Origin: Lachnospiraceae bacterium
GTDB taxonomy: Bacteria; Bacillota; Clostridia; Lachnospirales; Lachnospiraceae
Direction of reading: 5' to 3'
DNA length: 40,706 nucleotides
Assembly (NCBI GenBank): GCA_017526985.1
Contig: JAFXQR010000061.1
Coordinates: forward strand, 1-40,706
The notes under the pieces are model-generated. The model did not search any database. It saw only the letters and a list, made by a program, of their open reading frames with translations, and had not been told where the DNA came from. This document shows, in pieces, positions 18,927 through 27,262 of the stretch. Within the stretch, counting starts at the first letter, position 1. The number at the start of each line of letters is the position of its first letter. Position numbers and translations under genes: made by a program.

Positions 18927-19712
18927 ATGGCTCGCATTATTTATGCCGGTGACAGTACGGTAACATTCAATAAGATCGCAACCTATCCGCAGATGGGACT
19001 TTCCCAGGGATTGCTTTTGTATTTAAAGGATGAAGTGGTGCTGCGCAGCTTTGCGATCAATGGCAGAAGCACCAAGTCTTTTATCGATCAGGGGCGTCTG
19101 GCGCAGATCGATGCATATCTGCAGGATAAAGGATCAGAAGAAGATTTCTTATTTATCCAGTTTGGACATAATGATGAGAAACAATCGGATGCGGCGCGTT
19201 ATGCGGCGGCATTTACCGATTATAAGGATAATTTAAAGCAGTTTATCGCGGTGGCAAGAAAGCATGGCGCCAGACCGGTGCTGTTTACGCCTATCGCGAG
19301 GCGCCTGTTTGATACCGATGGGAAGTTTTTGCCGGGCAGTCATACGGATTATCCGGAAGCGGTGCGGCAGGTAGCAAAGGAAGAAGATGTGCCCTGTATT
19401 GATATGACCACACTGACCGAGACCTATCTGTCCGTGATCGGTGATTTTGCTTCCCGTGGGATGTATGTGTATCCGAAGGATAATACGCACCTGGTGATGC
19501 AGGGGGCGATGGTATATGCCGGATTTATCGCGGACGGTCTGCGCAAGCTGGGGCATCCCTATGTGGACCTGCTGGTGGCGCGGGATGCAAAGACCGTGGA
19601 TGATGACGGGCTGCTTTCCGCAGATCCGTATATGCCGCTGGGAGATATCGGCAAACTGGAACAGATCAGTGACAATATTGATGCGGCATTTCACAACGAG
19701 ACAGAAGACTGA
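18927..19712 (+). CDS. SGNH/GDSL acetylesterase (rhamnogalacturonan acetylesterase-like)
   Basis: 261 aa from the ATG at 18927 (AAGGAGG just upstream). The SGNH blocks are clear: GDST with nucleophile Ser10, the Gly-containing block NGRST, FGHND with Asn82, and DNTHL with the Asp185/His188 pair. Block spacing and length match CE12 enzymes such as RhgT, which remove acetyl groups from rhamnogalacturonan. No signal peptide, so it works on imported oligosaccharides in the cytosol. It opens a seven-gene operon that also has GH105 and GH28 enzymes, which supports this substrate. The acetate released fits the presence of acetate kinase at the end of the operon. Confidence 0.9.
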   Translation: MARIIYAGDSTVTFNKIATYPQMGLSQGLLLYLKDEVVLRSFAINGRSTKSFIDQGRLAQIDAYLQDKGSEEDFLFIQFGHNDEKQSDAARYAAAFTDYKDNLKQFIAVARKHGARPVLFTPIARRLFDTDGKFLPGSHTDYPEAVRQVAKEEDVPCIDMTTLTETYLSVIGDFASRGMYVYPKDNTHLVMQGAMVYAGFIADGLRKLGHPYVDLLVARDAKTVDDDGLLSADPYMPLGDIGKLEQISDNIDAAFHNETED

Positions 19713-19763
19713 TACACGATGATACAGGGGACCTTTTTCGGGAAAAGGATATCAGAGTGATTG

Positions 19764-21578
19764 ATGATGCGTGGACTGAAAAAATCCGAACGGAAGCATT
19801 CACAGGAGCTGGAGCAGAAGTTCGTAAAATATTATAAGAAATACCCGGAGAATTCGCTGAAAGTACTGCTGGGTTTTTATAAGGGGCAGTACCATAAGTT
19901 TTTGATCAGTTGTTTCTTCTTTATGATCAAGCATTCACCGGCACTGTTCTCCTCACTGCTGATCGCCAATGTGATCAATGGTGTACTGGCAGGAGGCGAA
20001 GATGCAAAGCGCGCGATCTTTTTCAGCGTGGGCATCTGGCTTGGGCTTTTGACGATACATCTGCCGGCGAATTATCTGTATATGAAATACCGTGCCCGTG
20101 TGACAAGACAGACGGAAGCGGCTTTGCGGGGGGCATTGGTGCGGAAGCTGCAGGAGCTGTCCATCCCGTATCATACACAGGTACAGTCCGGGCGATTGCA
20201 GTCCAAGATCATCCGTGATGTGGAAGCGATCGAGACCTTATCGTCGCAGTTATTTATGAATGCCATGAACATCACCCTGAATATGGTGATCATGATCGGC
20301 ATCACGGCGGTGAAGAACCGCATTATCCTGGTGTTCTTTGTGCTGGTGGCACCCATTGCGTCGCTGACGATGGTGGCATTTCGCAAAAAGATCAGCAAAG
20401 AGAACCGGGACTTTCGTGTGGAGATGGAGAATACCTCTGCCAGAGTGATGGAAATGGTGGAAATGGTACCGGTCACGCGTGCGCATGCGCTGGAAGAAGT
20501 GGAACGCGAGCGCATGGAGAAGCAGTTGGAAGAGACTGCGGAAAAAGGATACCGGCTGGATATGGTACAGTCCAATTTCGGTGCGGTAGGCTGGGTGGTC
20601 TTTCAGGTTTTCCAGGCACTGTGCCTTGGTTTTTCCGGTTATCTGGCGCTGAAAGGCAAGATCCAGGTGGGCGATATCACCTTTTACCAGACCAGTTTTA
20701 CCACGGTGGTGAACCAGTTTACGGCGCTGATCAATCTGTTGCCGGTGCTGACCAAAGGTCTGGAATCGGTTAAGTCCGTAGGAGAAGTGCTCTCCTGCGA
20801 TGATGTGGAACACAACGAAGGCAAAGAAGAACTGACGAAGCTGTCAGGGGAATATGAATTCCGCAAGGTGTGCTATTCCTATCCGGATTCGGAAGGGGAA
20901 GTATTGAAAGACCTGAGCATGCGTGTAAAGCCTGGGGAGACGGTAGCCATCGTGGGCAGCTCCGGCTCCGGCAAGACGACGATGCTCAATATGCTGATCG
21001 GTTTTATGCTTCCGAAAGAGGGGCAGATCCTGGTGGACGGCAAGGACATCAGCGAGATCAATCTGAAGAGTTACCGGCGCTTCTTATCGGTGGTACCGCA
21101 GATGCCGCTGCTCTTTACCGGTACATTGCGTGACAATATCACATACGGTCTGGAGGGTGTTACGGAAGAGGAGCTGCAGAAGGCTGTGCAGGCGGCCAAT
21201 CTCTCGGAGATGGTGGCCAAGTTGCCGCAGGGCCTGGATACCATGCTGGAAGAACATGGTGCCAATTTATCCGGCGGACAGCGACAGAGGATCGCCATCG
21301 CCCGTGCCATTATCCGGGATCCGCAGGTGATCCTTCTGGACGAGGCAACCTCGGCGCTGGATGTGATCTCGGAAAAAGAGATCCAGGAAGCAATGCAGCG
21401 GCTGCAGAAAGGCCGCACCACCTTTATCGTGGCACACCGTCTTTCTACAGTGAAAAACGCGGACCGGATCGCGGTATTGTCGGCCGGTAAGATCGTGGAA
21501 GAAGGCAATTACGCGGAATTAATGGAGAGGAAAGGAATCTTCTATCATATGGAGAGCTTACAGGTGAGTCTGGCATGA
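19764..21578 (+). CDS. ABC exporter, fused membrane and ATPase domains
   Basis: About 604 aa. Six membrane helices (about 45-320) are followed by an ATPase domain: Walker A GSSGSGKTT with Lys404, signature LSGGQ from Leu502, Walker B VILLDEAT with Asp526/Glu527, and the switch His in IVAHRLST. It is an ABCB/MdlB-type half-exporter that would act as a homodimer; its substrate is unknown. The start is uncertain: TTG at 19761, ATG at 19764 and ATG at 19767 are all in frame. The only Shine-Dalgarno-like sequence (AAAAGGA, 19743-19749) lies far upstream and inside a CCTTTT/AAAAGG hairpin. The stop overlaps the start of the YesL-like gene. An exporter inside a sugar-use operon is unexpected. Confidence 0.9.
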   Translation: MMRGLKKSERKHSQELEQKFVKYYKKYPENSLKVLLGFYKGQYHKFLISCFFFMIKHSPALFSSLLIANVINGVLAGGEDAKRAIFFSVGIWLGLLTIHLPANYLYMKYRARVTRQTEAALRGALVRKLQELSIPYHTQVQSGRLQSKIIRDVEAIETLSSQLFMNAMNITLNMVIMIGITAVKNRIILVFFVLVAPIASLTMVAFRKKISKENRDFRVEMENTSARVMEMVEMVPVTRAHALEEVERERMEKQLEETAEKGYRLDMVQSNFGAVGWVVFQVFQALCLGFSGYLALKGKIQVGDITFYQTSFTTVVNQFTALINLLPVLTKGLESVKSVGEVLSCDDVEHNEGKEELTKLSGEYEFRKVCYSYPDSEGEVLKDLSMRVKPGETVAIVGSSGSGKTTMLNMLIGFMLPKEGQILVDGKDISEINLKSYRRFLSVVPQMPLLFTGTLRDNITYGLEGVTEEELQKAVQAANLSEMVAKLPQGLDTMLEEHGANLSGGQRQRIAIARAIIRDPQVILLDEATSALDVISEKEIQEAMQRLQKGRTTFIVAHRLSTVKNADRIAVLSAGKIVEEGNYAELMERKGIFYHMESLQVSLA

Positions 21579-22297
21579 GCGAAGGAAGAGGCTTTGGATT
21601 TATGCAGTTGGACAGTCCGTTTATGCGTTTCCTTGGAACGATAGCGGATCTGATGATACTGAATTTTCTGACGATACTTTGCTGTATCCCGGTGGTAACG
21701 GCCGGAGCATCCTTTACGGCCATGCATTATGTGCTGACCAAGATCGTGCGTAACGAAGAGGGCTATATTGCCAAAGCGTTTTTCAAAGCCTTTAAACAGA
21801 ATCTGCTGCAGGGCATCTTTCTCTGGATCGGTATGATCGGTGTTGGTGCGCTGTTGTATATGGACTGGGTGATCCTGAAGTCCAACAGTGACAAATTTCC
21901 GGCGGCATTGCTCATCCTGCTGTATGCGGCGGCATTGGTGATCTACCTGATCGCCTTGTATGTGTTCCCGGTATTGTCCCGCTATCATAATACGATCCGG
22001 GGAACACTGAAGATGTCCTTTTCCATGGCAGTGTTCGGGATCATCACACTGCGGACGATCCTGAACGGCGTGCTCTTCCTGGCACCGTTTGTGGTGCTGT
22101 GGTACGGCGGCTGGAATTCCATTCCGTTTCTGGTGGTCTTCTGTTTTACGGTACCCGGATATTTCCGTGCGATGCTGTATAACGGACTGTTTAAGAAATA
22201 CGAGCTGTCGCCGGAAGAACTGGCCAGAGAAGCGGAAGAAGCAAAAGAGAAACGCGCGGAACAGAAAAAGAAACTGGACCGCAATCGTTTTCATTAA
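21575..22297 (+). CDS. DUF624 / YesL-like membrane protein
   Basis: 240 aa with five or six hydrophobic segments. It opens with the family-typical LDSPFMRFLGTIADLMILNFLTILCCIPVVTAGAS and has a charged, Lys/Glu-rich C-terminal tail. DUF624 (YesL) proteins sit in pectin and rhamnogalacturonan gene clusters of Firmicutes next to YteP/YtcP-type transporters; their exact role is unknown. The ATGA overlap with the ABC exporter gene suggests translational coupling and perhaps a joint complex. It is likely cotranscribed with the isomerase gene 29 bases downstream. Confidence 0.88.
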   Translation: MSEGRGFGFMQLDSPFMRFLGTIADLMILNFLTILCCIPVVTAGASFTAMHYVLTKIVRNEEGYIAKAFFKAFKQNLLQGIFLWIGMIGVGALLYMDWVILKSNSDKFPAALLILLYAAALVIYLIALYVFPVLSRYHNTIRGTLKMSFSMAVFGIITLRTILNGVLFLAPFVVLWYGGWNSIPFLVVFCFTVPGYFRAMLYNGLFKKYELSPEELAREAEEAKEKRAEQKKKLDRNRFH

Positions 22298-22326
22298 GAA
22301 CAGGATTTTAGAAAGGGAACAGAAAA

Positions 22327-23169
22327 ATGCGTATCGGGATTCGTTTACATGATACCAAAAAATGTCCGTTAGCGGAACGGCTGCAGATCGTGAAACGCCA
22401 GGGATTTTCCTGCGTACACATCGCGCTGGGCAAGACCGACGGCCTGCCGAAAGAGACGGATGCACTGACGCCGGGCTATGCGTTGTGGCTGAAAAAAGTC
22501 TTTGCGGATGCGGAACTGGATATGGCAGTGCTTGGGAATTATCAAAACCTGGCACATCCCGATCCGGCAAAATTAAAAGAGATACAGCACCGTTACACTG
22601 CGCATCTGCGCTTTGCGGCATTGGCAGGCTGTGGTATGGTGGGGACCGAGACCGGTGCGCCGAATGAAGATTATCATTATGATAAAGAGGCCAATCACAG
22701 TGCGGAAGCATTGGAGATCTTTATCAACAATCTTCGGCCGGTGATCGCGGATGCGGAGCGTTTCGGCGTGATCCTGGCCATCGAGCCGGTGTATAAGCAT
22801 ATCGTGTGGAATCCGAAACGCGCCAGAGAGGTACTGGACCGCATTGCATCGCCGAACCTGCAGATCATCTTTGATCCGGTGAATCTGCTGGATCCGGACA
22901 ACCTGGACCACCGGGAAGAAGTGATCGAAGAGGCCATGGACCTGCTCTCTCCCGAGATCGCCATGATCCATTTGAAGGATTATGTACTGGAAGACGGCAA
23001 GATGAAGGCGGTGGGATGCGGTTTCGGCGAGATGGATTACAAAAAGATCGTGGAATTTGCCGAGACGAAAAAGCCCTTCATCCACGCAACCTTGGAAAAC
23101 ACATCACCGGAGACGGCGGAACAGTCGCGAAAAGTGATCGAGGAACTGATGAGTCAGTATCATAAATAA
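22327..23169 (+). CDS. Sugar phosphate isomerase/epimerase-like TIM barrel
   Basis: 280 aa of the xylose-isomerase-like TIM-barrel (AP endonuclease 2) fold. Probable metal ligands are Glu in LAIEPVY, Asp in IIFDPVN, His in MIHLKDY and Glu in ATLENT, in the usual order. These cytosolic enzymes isomerise or epimerise sugars or inositols; the substrate is not readable here. Between the esterase and the uronyl hydrolase it could process rhamnose- or uronate-derived products. AAAGGGA precedes the ATG at moderate spacing. Confidence 0.82.
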   Translation: MRIGIRLHDTKKCPLAERLQIVKRQGFSCVHIALGKTDGLPKETDALTPGYALWLKKVFADAELDMAVLGNYQNLAHPDPAKLKEIQHRYTAHLRFAALAGCGMVGTETGAPNEDYHYDKEANHSAEALEIFINNLRPVIADAERFGVILAIEPVYKHIVWNPKRAREVLDRIASPNLQIIFDPVNLLDPDNLDHREEVIEEAMDLLSPEIAMIHLKDYVLEDGKMKAVGCGFGEMDYKKIVEFAETKKPFIHATLENTSPETAEQSRKVIEELMSQYHK

Positions 23170-23241
23170 ATTATTGAAAAAGAACTACATAGCGGAAGCT
23201 TAAGAACAGACAGACCGTATATTCAAAACAAGGAGGTATTT

Positions 23242-24381
23242 ATGACAAACGAAACGAAGCAGCAGATCCAGGATTATATTGCATATCTGCTCAAAAATTC
23301 CAGTGCGGAGCGTCCCATGTGGAACAAAGAGATGATCCGTGAAAACAAGCCGAACAAGTGGAATTATATTGACGGCTGTATGATCACGGCCATCCTGCAG
23401 CTGTATGAGATCACGGGGGAACAGCATTATTTTGATTTTGCCAAAGAGTTTATCGATTTCTTTGTGGAAGAAGACGGCAACATCAAGACCTATAATGTGA
23501 AGGAGTATAACCTGGATAACATCAATACGGCCAGCAATCTGTTCCTGCTGTATGACAAGACCGGGGATGAGAAGTATAAGAAAGCACTGGATCTGGTGCG
23601 TACCCAGCTGGATACCATGCCGCGTACCAAGGAAAACAGTTTCTGGCACAAGGATATCTACCCGAATCAGGTGTGGCTGGACGGATTGTATATGGCAGAG
23701 CCGTTCTATATGCGCTATGAGACACGCTTCAACAAGATGGGCAAGTGCAACGATGTGATCCATCAGTTTGAGAATGTGGAGAAATATATGAAGGATCCCA
23801 AGACGGGATTGTACTATCACGGCTATGATGAAAGCCGTGAGATGTACTGGGCGGATCCGGAGACCGGCTGCAGCCCGAACTTCTGGCTGCGTGCGCTGGG
23901 CTGGTTTTCACTGGCACTGGTCGAGACGGCACAGGCAACGGATGAATCCTTGTATTATGAGAAACGCTATCTGCAGACCCTGCTGGAGAATCTGGTGGAT
24001 GCACTGCAGCCGTATCAGGATGCCAGTGGTATGTTCTATCAGGTGGTGAACCGTGCGGATGCGAAGGGCAACTATCTGGAGACTTCCGGTACCGCGCTGA
24101 TCGCATACGCTATTTTGAAGGCTGTGCGTCTGGGCTTTTTGGCGCCGCGCTATGCCAAGATCGGCGAGAAAGCCTTTGACGGCATCGTAGAAAAATACCT
24201 GTCCCGTAACGAAGACGGCCTGCTCAAGCTTTCCGGCATCTGTCTGGTAGCCGGCCTGGGTGGCAAGAACCACAGGGACGGTTCTCTGGACTATTACTTC
24301 AGCGAGCCGGTGGTAGAGAACGAAGCCAAGGGTGTCGCTCCCTTCCTGCTGGCATACACGGAAATGTTAAGAAGAGGGTAA
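23242..24381 (+). CDS. GH105 unsaturated rhamnogalacturonyl hydrolase (YteR-like)
   Basis: 379 aa with the (alpha/alpha)6 barrel sequence pattern of GH105. Candidate active-site acids are Asp92 in YNLDNINTA and Asp147 in QVWLDGLYM, matching the two conserved Asp of YteR. Further family stretches are NFWLRALGWFSLALVET and the C-terminal FLLAYTEM. The enzyme removes the 4,5-unsaturated galacturonyl residue that lyases leave at the non-reducing end of rhamnogalacturonan fragments. No signal peptide, so cytosolic. The ribosome site is AAGGAGG. Its stop is four bases from the GH28 gene, so the two are tightly coupled. Confidence 0.93.
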   Translation: MTNETKQQIQDYIAYLLKNSSAERPMWNKEMIRENKPNKWNYIDGCMITAILQLYEITGEQHYFDFAKEFIDFFVEEDGNIKTYNVKEYNLDNINTASNLFLLYDKTGDEKYKKALDLVRTQLDTMPRTKENSFWHKDIYPNQVWLDGLYMAEPFYMRYETRFNKMGKCNDVIHQFENVEKYMKDPKTGLYYHGYDESREMYWADPETGCSPNFWLRALGWFSLALVETAQATDESLYYEKRYLQTLLENLVDALQPYQDASGMFYQVVNRADAKGNYLETSGTALIAYAILKAVRLGFLAPRYAKIGEKAFDGIVEKYLSRNEDGLLKLSGICLVAGLGGKNHRDGSLDYYFSEPVVENEAKGVAPFLLAYTEMLRRG

Positions 24382-24385
24382 AGAT

Positions 24386-25984
24386 ATGGAATTTACGATC
24401 ATCGCGGTCGCGAATCGCAGCGTGACCATTGAGCGCAACAATAAAAGTGCCTACGAGACCGAGGTGCCCTGCCGCCTGCTGCTGAACGGCGAAGTGGTCA
24501 GGGAAACCACACAGAATGTGATCACGGTATTTGACCTGACACCGGACACCGAGTACGAACTGGTGATGGATACCGTAAGCGACAATGCTCCGGTAGGCCG
24601 GCGTTTCAAGAAGCGTTTCCGTACCAAGCCGGAGAGCATCCTGCTGGATGTTCGGACCTTTGGCGCTGTGGGCGATGGCGTGCATAACGATACCGCTGCA
24701 TTGCAGGCGGCGATCATGGCGTGCCCGGAGAACGGTACCGTATGGCTGCCGAAGGGGACCTATTATTCCGGTCCGCTGTTTTTCAAAAGCAATATGACCT
24801 TCTGGGTAGATGAGGGCGCAACACTTCTGGGGGATACCGACCGCAGCCATTATCCCGTTCTTCCCGGTATGGTACGCAATCTGTACCACAACGATGAAGA
24901 ATACAATATCGCTTCGTGGGAAGGCAATCCGCTGGACTGCTTTGCTTCCCTGATCACTGCGATCCATGTGCAGTATCTGGATATCATCGGACAGGGTGTG
25001 ATCGACGGCAATGCGCAGAACAGTGACTGGTGGGTGAATGCCAAGGTAAAGCGTACCGCATGGAGACCCAATACTGTATTTATCGCGCACAGCAAATATG
25101 TGCGTATGCAGGGCGTGACGGTACAGAATTCGCCGACATGGACGATCCATCCGTACTATTCCGATCATGTAGCCTTTATGAACCTGACCATCACCAATCC
25201 TTCGGATTCGCCCAATACCGACGGCTTCGATCCGGAGAGCTGTGTGGATGTGCTGCTGCTGGGGACAAAAATCTCCGTCGGGGATGACTGCATCGCCCTG
25301 AAGAGCGGCAAGCTGTATATGGCACGGTTCCATCACAAGGAGACCAGAAATGTGGTGATCCGTAACTGCCGCTTAGAGCGTGGGCACGGATCCGTCACGG
25401 TTGGTTCCGAGGTGGCCGGCGGCGTGAGCGGCGTGCATGTGAAACAGTGCATCTTTTCACAGACGGACCGTGGTGTGCGTATCAAGACCAGACGAGGCAG
25501 AGGTGAGCGCAGCGTACTGACGGATCTGACTTTTGAAGATATCAAAATGGACCGTGTGCATATGCCGGTGACCGTGAATATGTTTTATTTCTGCGATCCG
25601 GACGGGCACAGCGAGTATGTGCAGGACCAGAGCGAAAAAGAGGTGGATTATCGCACACCGTATATTGGACATATCAAGATAAAAGATGTAGAATGTACGG
25701 GTGTGGATTCTTCTTTTGTGTGCGCCTATGGCCTGCCGGAAGCGCCCATCGGCAAACTCACATTGAAGCGTGTGAATGTGAACTTCCTGCCGGAAGAAGA
25801 GCGGGTGGCGAAATGCCCGATCATGATGGATGGTTTTCCGGAGATGAAGGGCAACGGGATTTATTTGAAGAACCTGACCACGCTGGAGATCGAGGATGTA
25901 CGGATCGTCGGTAGCGCAAATACGGAAGCTACTCTGGAGAATGTGGAAGAACAGGACATCTCCAATCTGATTTTTGAAGAATAA
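24386..25984 (+). CDS. GH28 polygalacturonase/rhamnogalacturonan hydrolase-like enzyme
   Basis: 532 aa. A fibronectin-III-like N-terminal domain (about 1-85) is followed by a right-handed parallel beta-helix opening with FGAVGDGVHNDTAALQAAI. All GH28 active-site motifs are present: NTDGFD (Asn277-Asp279), GDDC (Asp300, Asp301), GHG (His334) and RIK (Arg365-Lys367). It hydrolyses galacturonic-acid-containing backbones; whether it is homogalacturonan- or rhamnogalacturonan-specific, endo or exo, cannot be decided here. No signal peptide, so it acts on imported oligomers, which favours an exo-type activity. It follows the GH105 gene after four bases. Confidence 0.93.
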   Translation: MEFTIIAVANRSVTIERNNKSAYETEVPCRLLLNGEVVRETTQNVITVFDLTPDTEYELVMDTVSDNAPVGRRFKKRFRTKPESILLDVRTFGAVGDGVHNDTAALQAAIMACPENGTVWLPKGTYYSGPLFFKSNMTFWVDEGATLLGDTDRSHYPVLPGMVRNLYHNDEEYNIASWEGNPLDCFASLITAIHVQYLDIIGQGVIDGNAQNSDWWVNAKVKRTAWRPNTVFIAHSKYVRMQGVTVQNSPTWTIHPYYSDHVAFMNLTITNPSDSPNTDGFDPESCVDVLLLGTKISVGDDCIALKSGKLYMARFHHKETRNVVIRNCRLERGHGSVTVGSEVAGGVSGVHVKQCIFSQTDRGVRIKTRRGRGERSVLTDLTFEDIKMDRVHMPVTVNMFYFCDPDGHSEYVQDQSEKEVDYRTPYIGHIKIKDVECTGVDSSFVCAYGLPEAPIGKLTLKRVNVNFLPEEERVAKCPIMMDGFPEMKGNGIYLKNLTTLEIEDVRIVGSANTEATLENVEEQDISNLIFEE

Positions 25985-26016
25985 TATTTTGATATATACG
26001 AAAGGGGAACAAGAAA

Positions 26017-27210
26017 ATGAACATCTTAGTAATCAACTGTGGCAGCTCTTCCTTGAAGTACCAGCTGATCGACTCCGAGACGGAGAATGTGCTGGCAAAA
26101 GGTCTGGTAGAGCGTATCGGCATCGAAGGAAGCTGCATTACCCACACCCCTGCAGGTAAGGACAAGGTCGTAAAGACGCAGCCCATGCAGGATCATAACG
26201 AGGCAGTGCGTCTGGTGATCGAGGCACTGATCGATCCGGAGCACGGTGTGATCAAGTCTCTTTCCGAGATCGGTGCGGTAGGACACCGCGTAGTACACGG
26301 CGGCGAGAAGTTCAAGACCGCAGTGAAGATCGATGATTCCGTGATCAAAGACATCGAAGATCTGAGTTCCCTGGCACCGCTGCACAATCCGGCCAACCTG
26401 ATCGGTATCCGTGCATGCGAGAAGAATATGCCGGGTGTTCCGCAGGCAGCAGTGTTTGATACCGCATTCCATCAGACCATGCCGCAGAAGGCATATATGT
26501 ATGGTCTTCCGTATGAATATTATGAGAAGTATAAGGTACGCCGTTACGGTTTCCACGGCACCAGCCATGATTTCGTATCCAACCGTGCCGCAGAGATCCT
26601 GGGCAAGGACCGCAAGGATCTGAAGATCATCGTTTGCCATCTGGGCAACGGCGCAAGTGTCTCTGCCGTAAAAAACGGTGAGTGCGTGGATACTTCCATG
26701 GGTCTGACTCCGTTGGAAGGTCTGATCATGGGTACCCGCAGTGGTGACCTGGATCCGGCGATCCTGGATTTCATCTGCCAGAAGGAAGGCCTGTCCATCG
26801 ACGAGATGAACACCGTGCTCAACAAAAAGTCCGGCGTATATGGTCTGTCCGGCGGCGTATCCAGCGACTTCCGTGATCTGACCGCAGCATCCAAGGATGG
26901 AAACAAGCTGGCGCAGATGGCACTGGAGACCTATTGCTATCATGTAGCAAAATACATCGGTTCCTATACCGTGGCAATGCAGGGCGTAGATGTGATCGCC
27001 TTCACTGCAGGCATCGGTGAGAACGATACCGGCGTACGCAAGGGTGTATGCGAATACCTGAAGTTTATGGGTGTGAACATCGATGAAGAAAAGATCATGA
27101 TCCGCGGCGAGGAAGTGACCGTATCCACTCCGGACAGCAAGGTAACCGTTATGGTGGTACCGACTAACGAAGAGCTGGCGATCGCAAGACAGACACTGGC
27201 GATCCTGTAA
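26017..27210 (+). CDS. ackA: Acetate kinase
   Basis: 397 aa, full family length. N-terminal NCGSSSLKY, HRVVHGGE, RRYGFHGTSHDFVSNRAA, CHLGNGASVSAV and the late AFTAGIGEND are the standard acetate kinase blocks. The enzyme converts acetyl phosphate + ADP to acetate + ATP, or the reverse, in the cytosol. It starts only 32 bases after the GH28 stop with no terminator or evident promoter between, so it appears to be the last gene of the esterase/GH105/GH28 operon. No phosphotransacetylase gene accompanies it here, which is unusual. Codon use suggests strong expression. Confidence 0.96.
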   Translation: MNILVINCGSSSLKYQLIDSETENVLAKGLVERIGIEGSCITHTPAGKDKVVKTQPMQDHNEAVRLVIEALIDPEHGVIKSLSEIGAVGHRVVHGGEKFKTAVKIDDSVIKDIEDLSSLAPLHNPANLIGIRACEKNMPGVPQAAVFDTAFHQTMPQKAYMYGLPYEYYEKYKVRRYGFHGTSHDFVSNRAAEILGKDRKDLKIIVCHLGNGASVSAVKNGECVDTSMGLTPLEGLIMGTRSGDLDPAILDFICQKEGLSIDEMNTVLNKKSGVYGLSGGVSSDFRDLTAASKDGNKLAQMALETYCYHVAKYIGSYTVAMQGVDVIAFTAGIGENDTGVRKGVCEYLKFMGVNIDEEKIMIRGEEVTVSTPDSKVTVMVVPTNEELAIARQTLAIL

Positions 27211-27230
27211 AAAGATGAAAAGACAAAACG

Positions 27231-27262
27231 ATACCCCCGGCAAACTGCCGGGGGTATTTTTA
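27231..27262. terminator. Strong terminator at the end of the carbohydrate operon
   Basis: A perfect 12-bp stem (ATACCCCCGGCA / TGCCGGGGGTAT) with a three-base loop is followed by TTTTTAT. The A-rich bases before it allow partial function in the opposite direction, for the convergent trkA-like gene. Confidence 0.95.
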
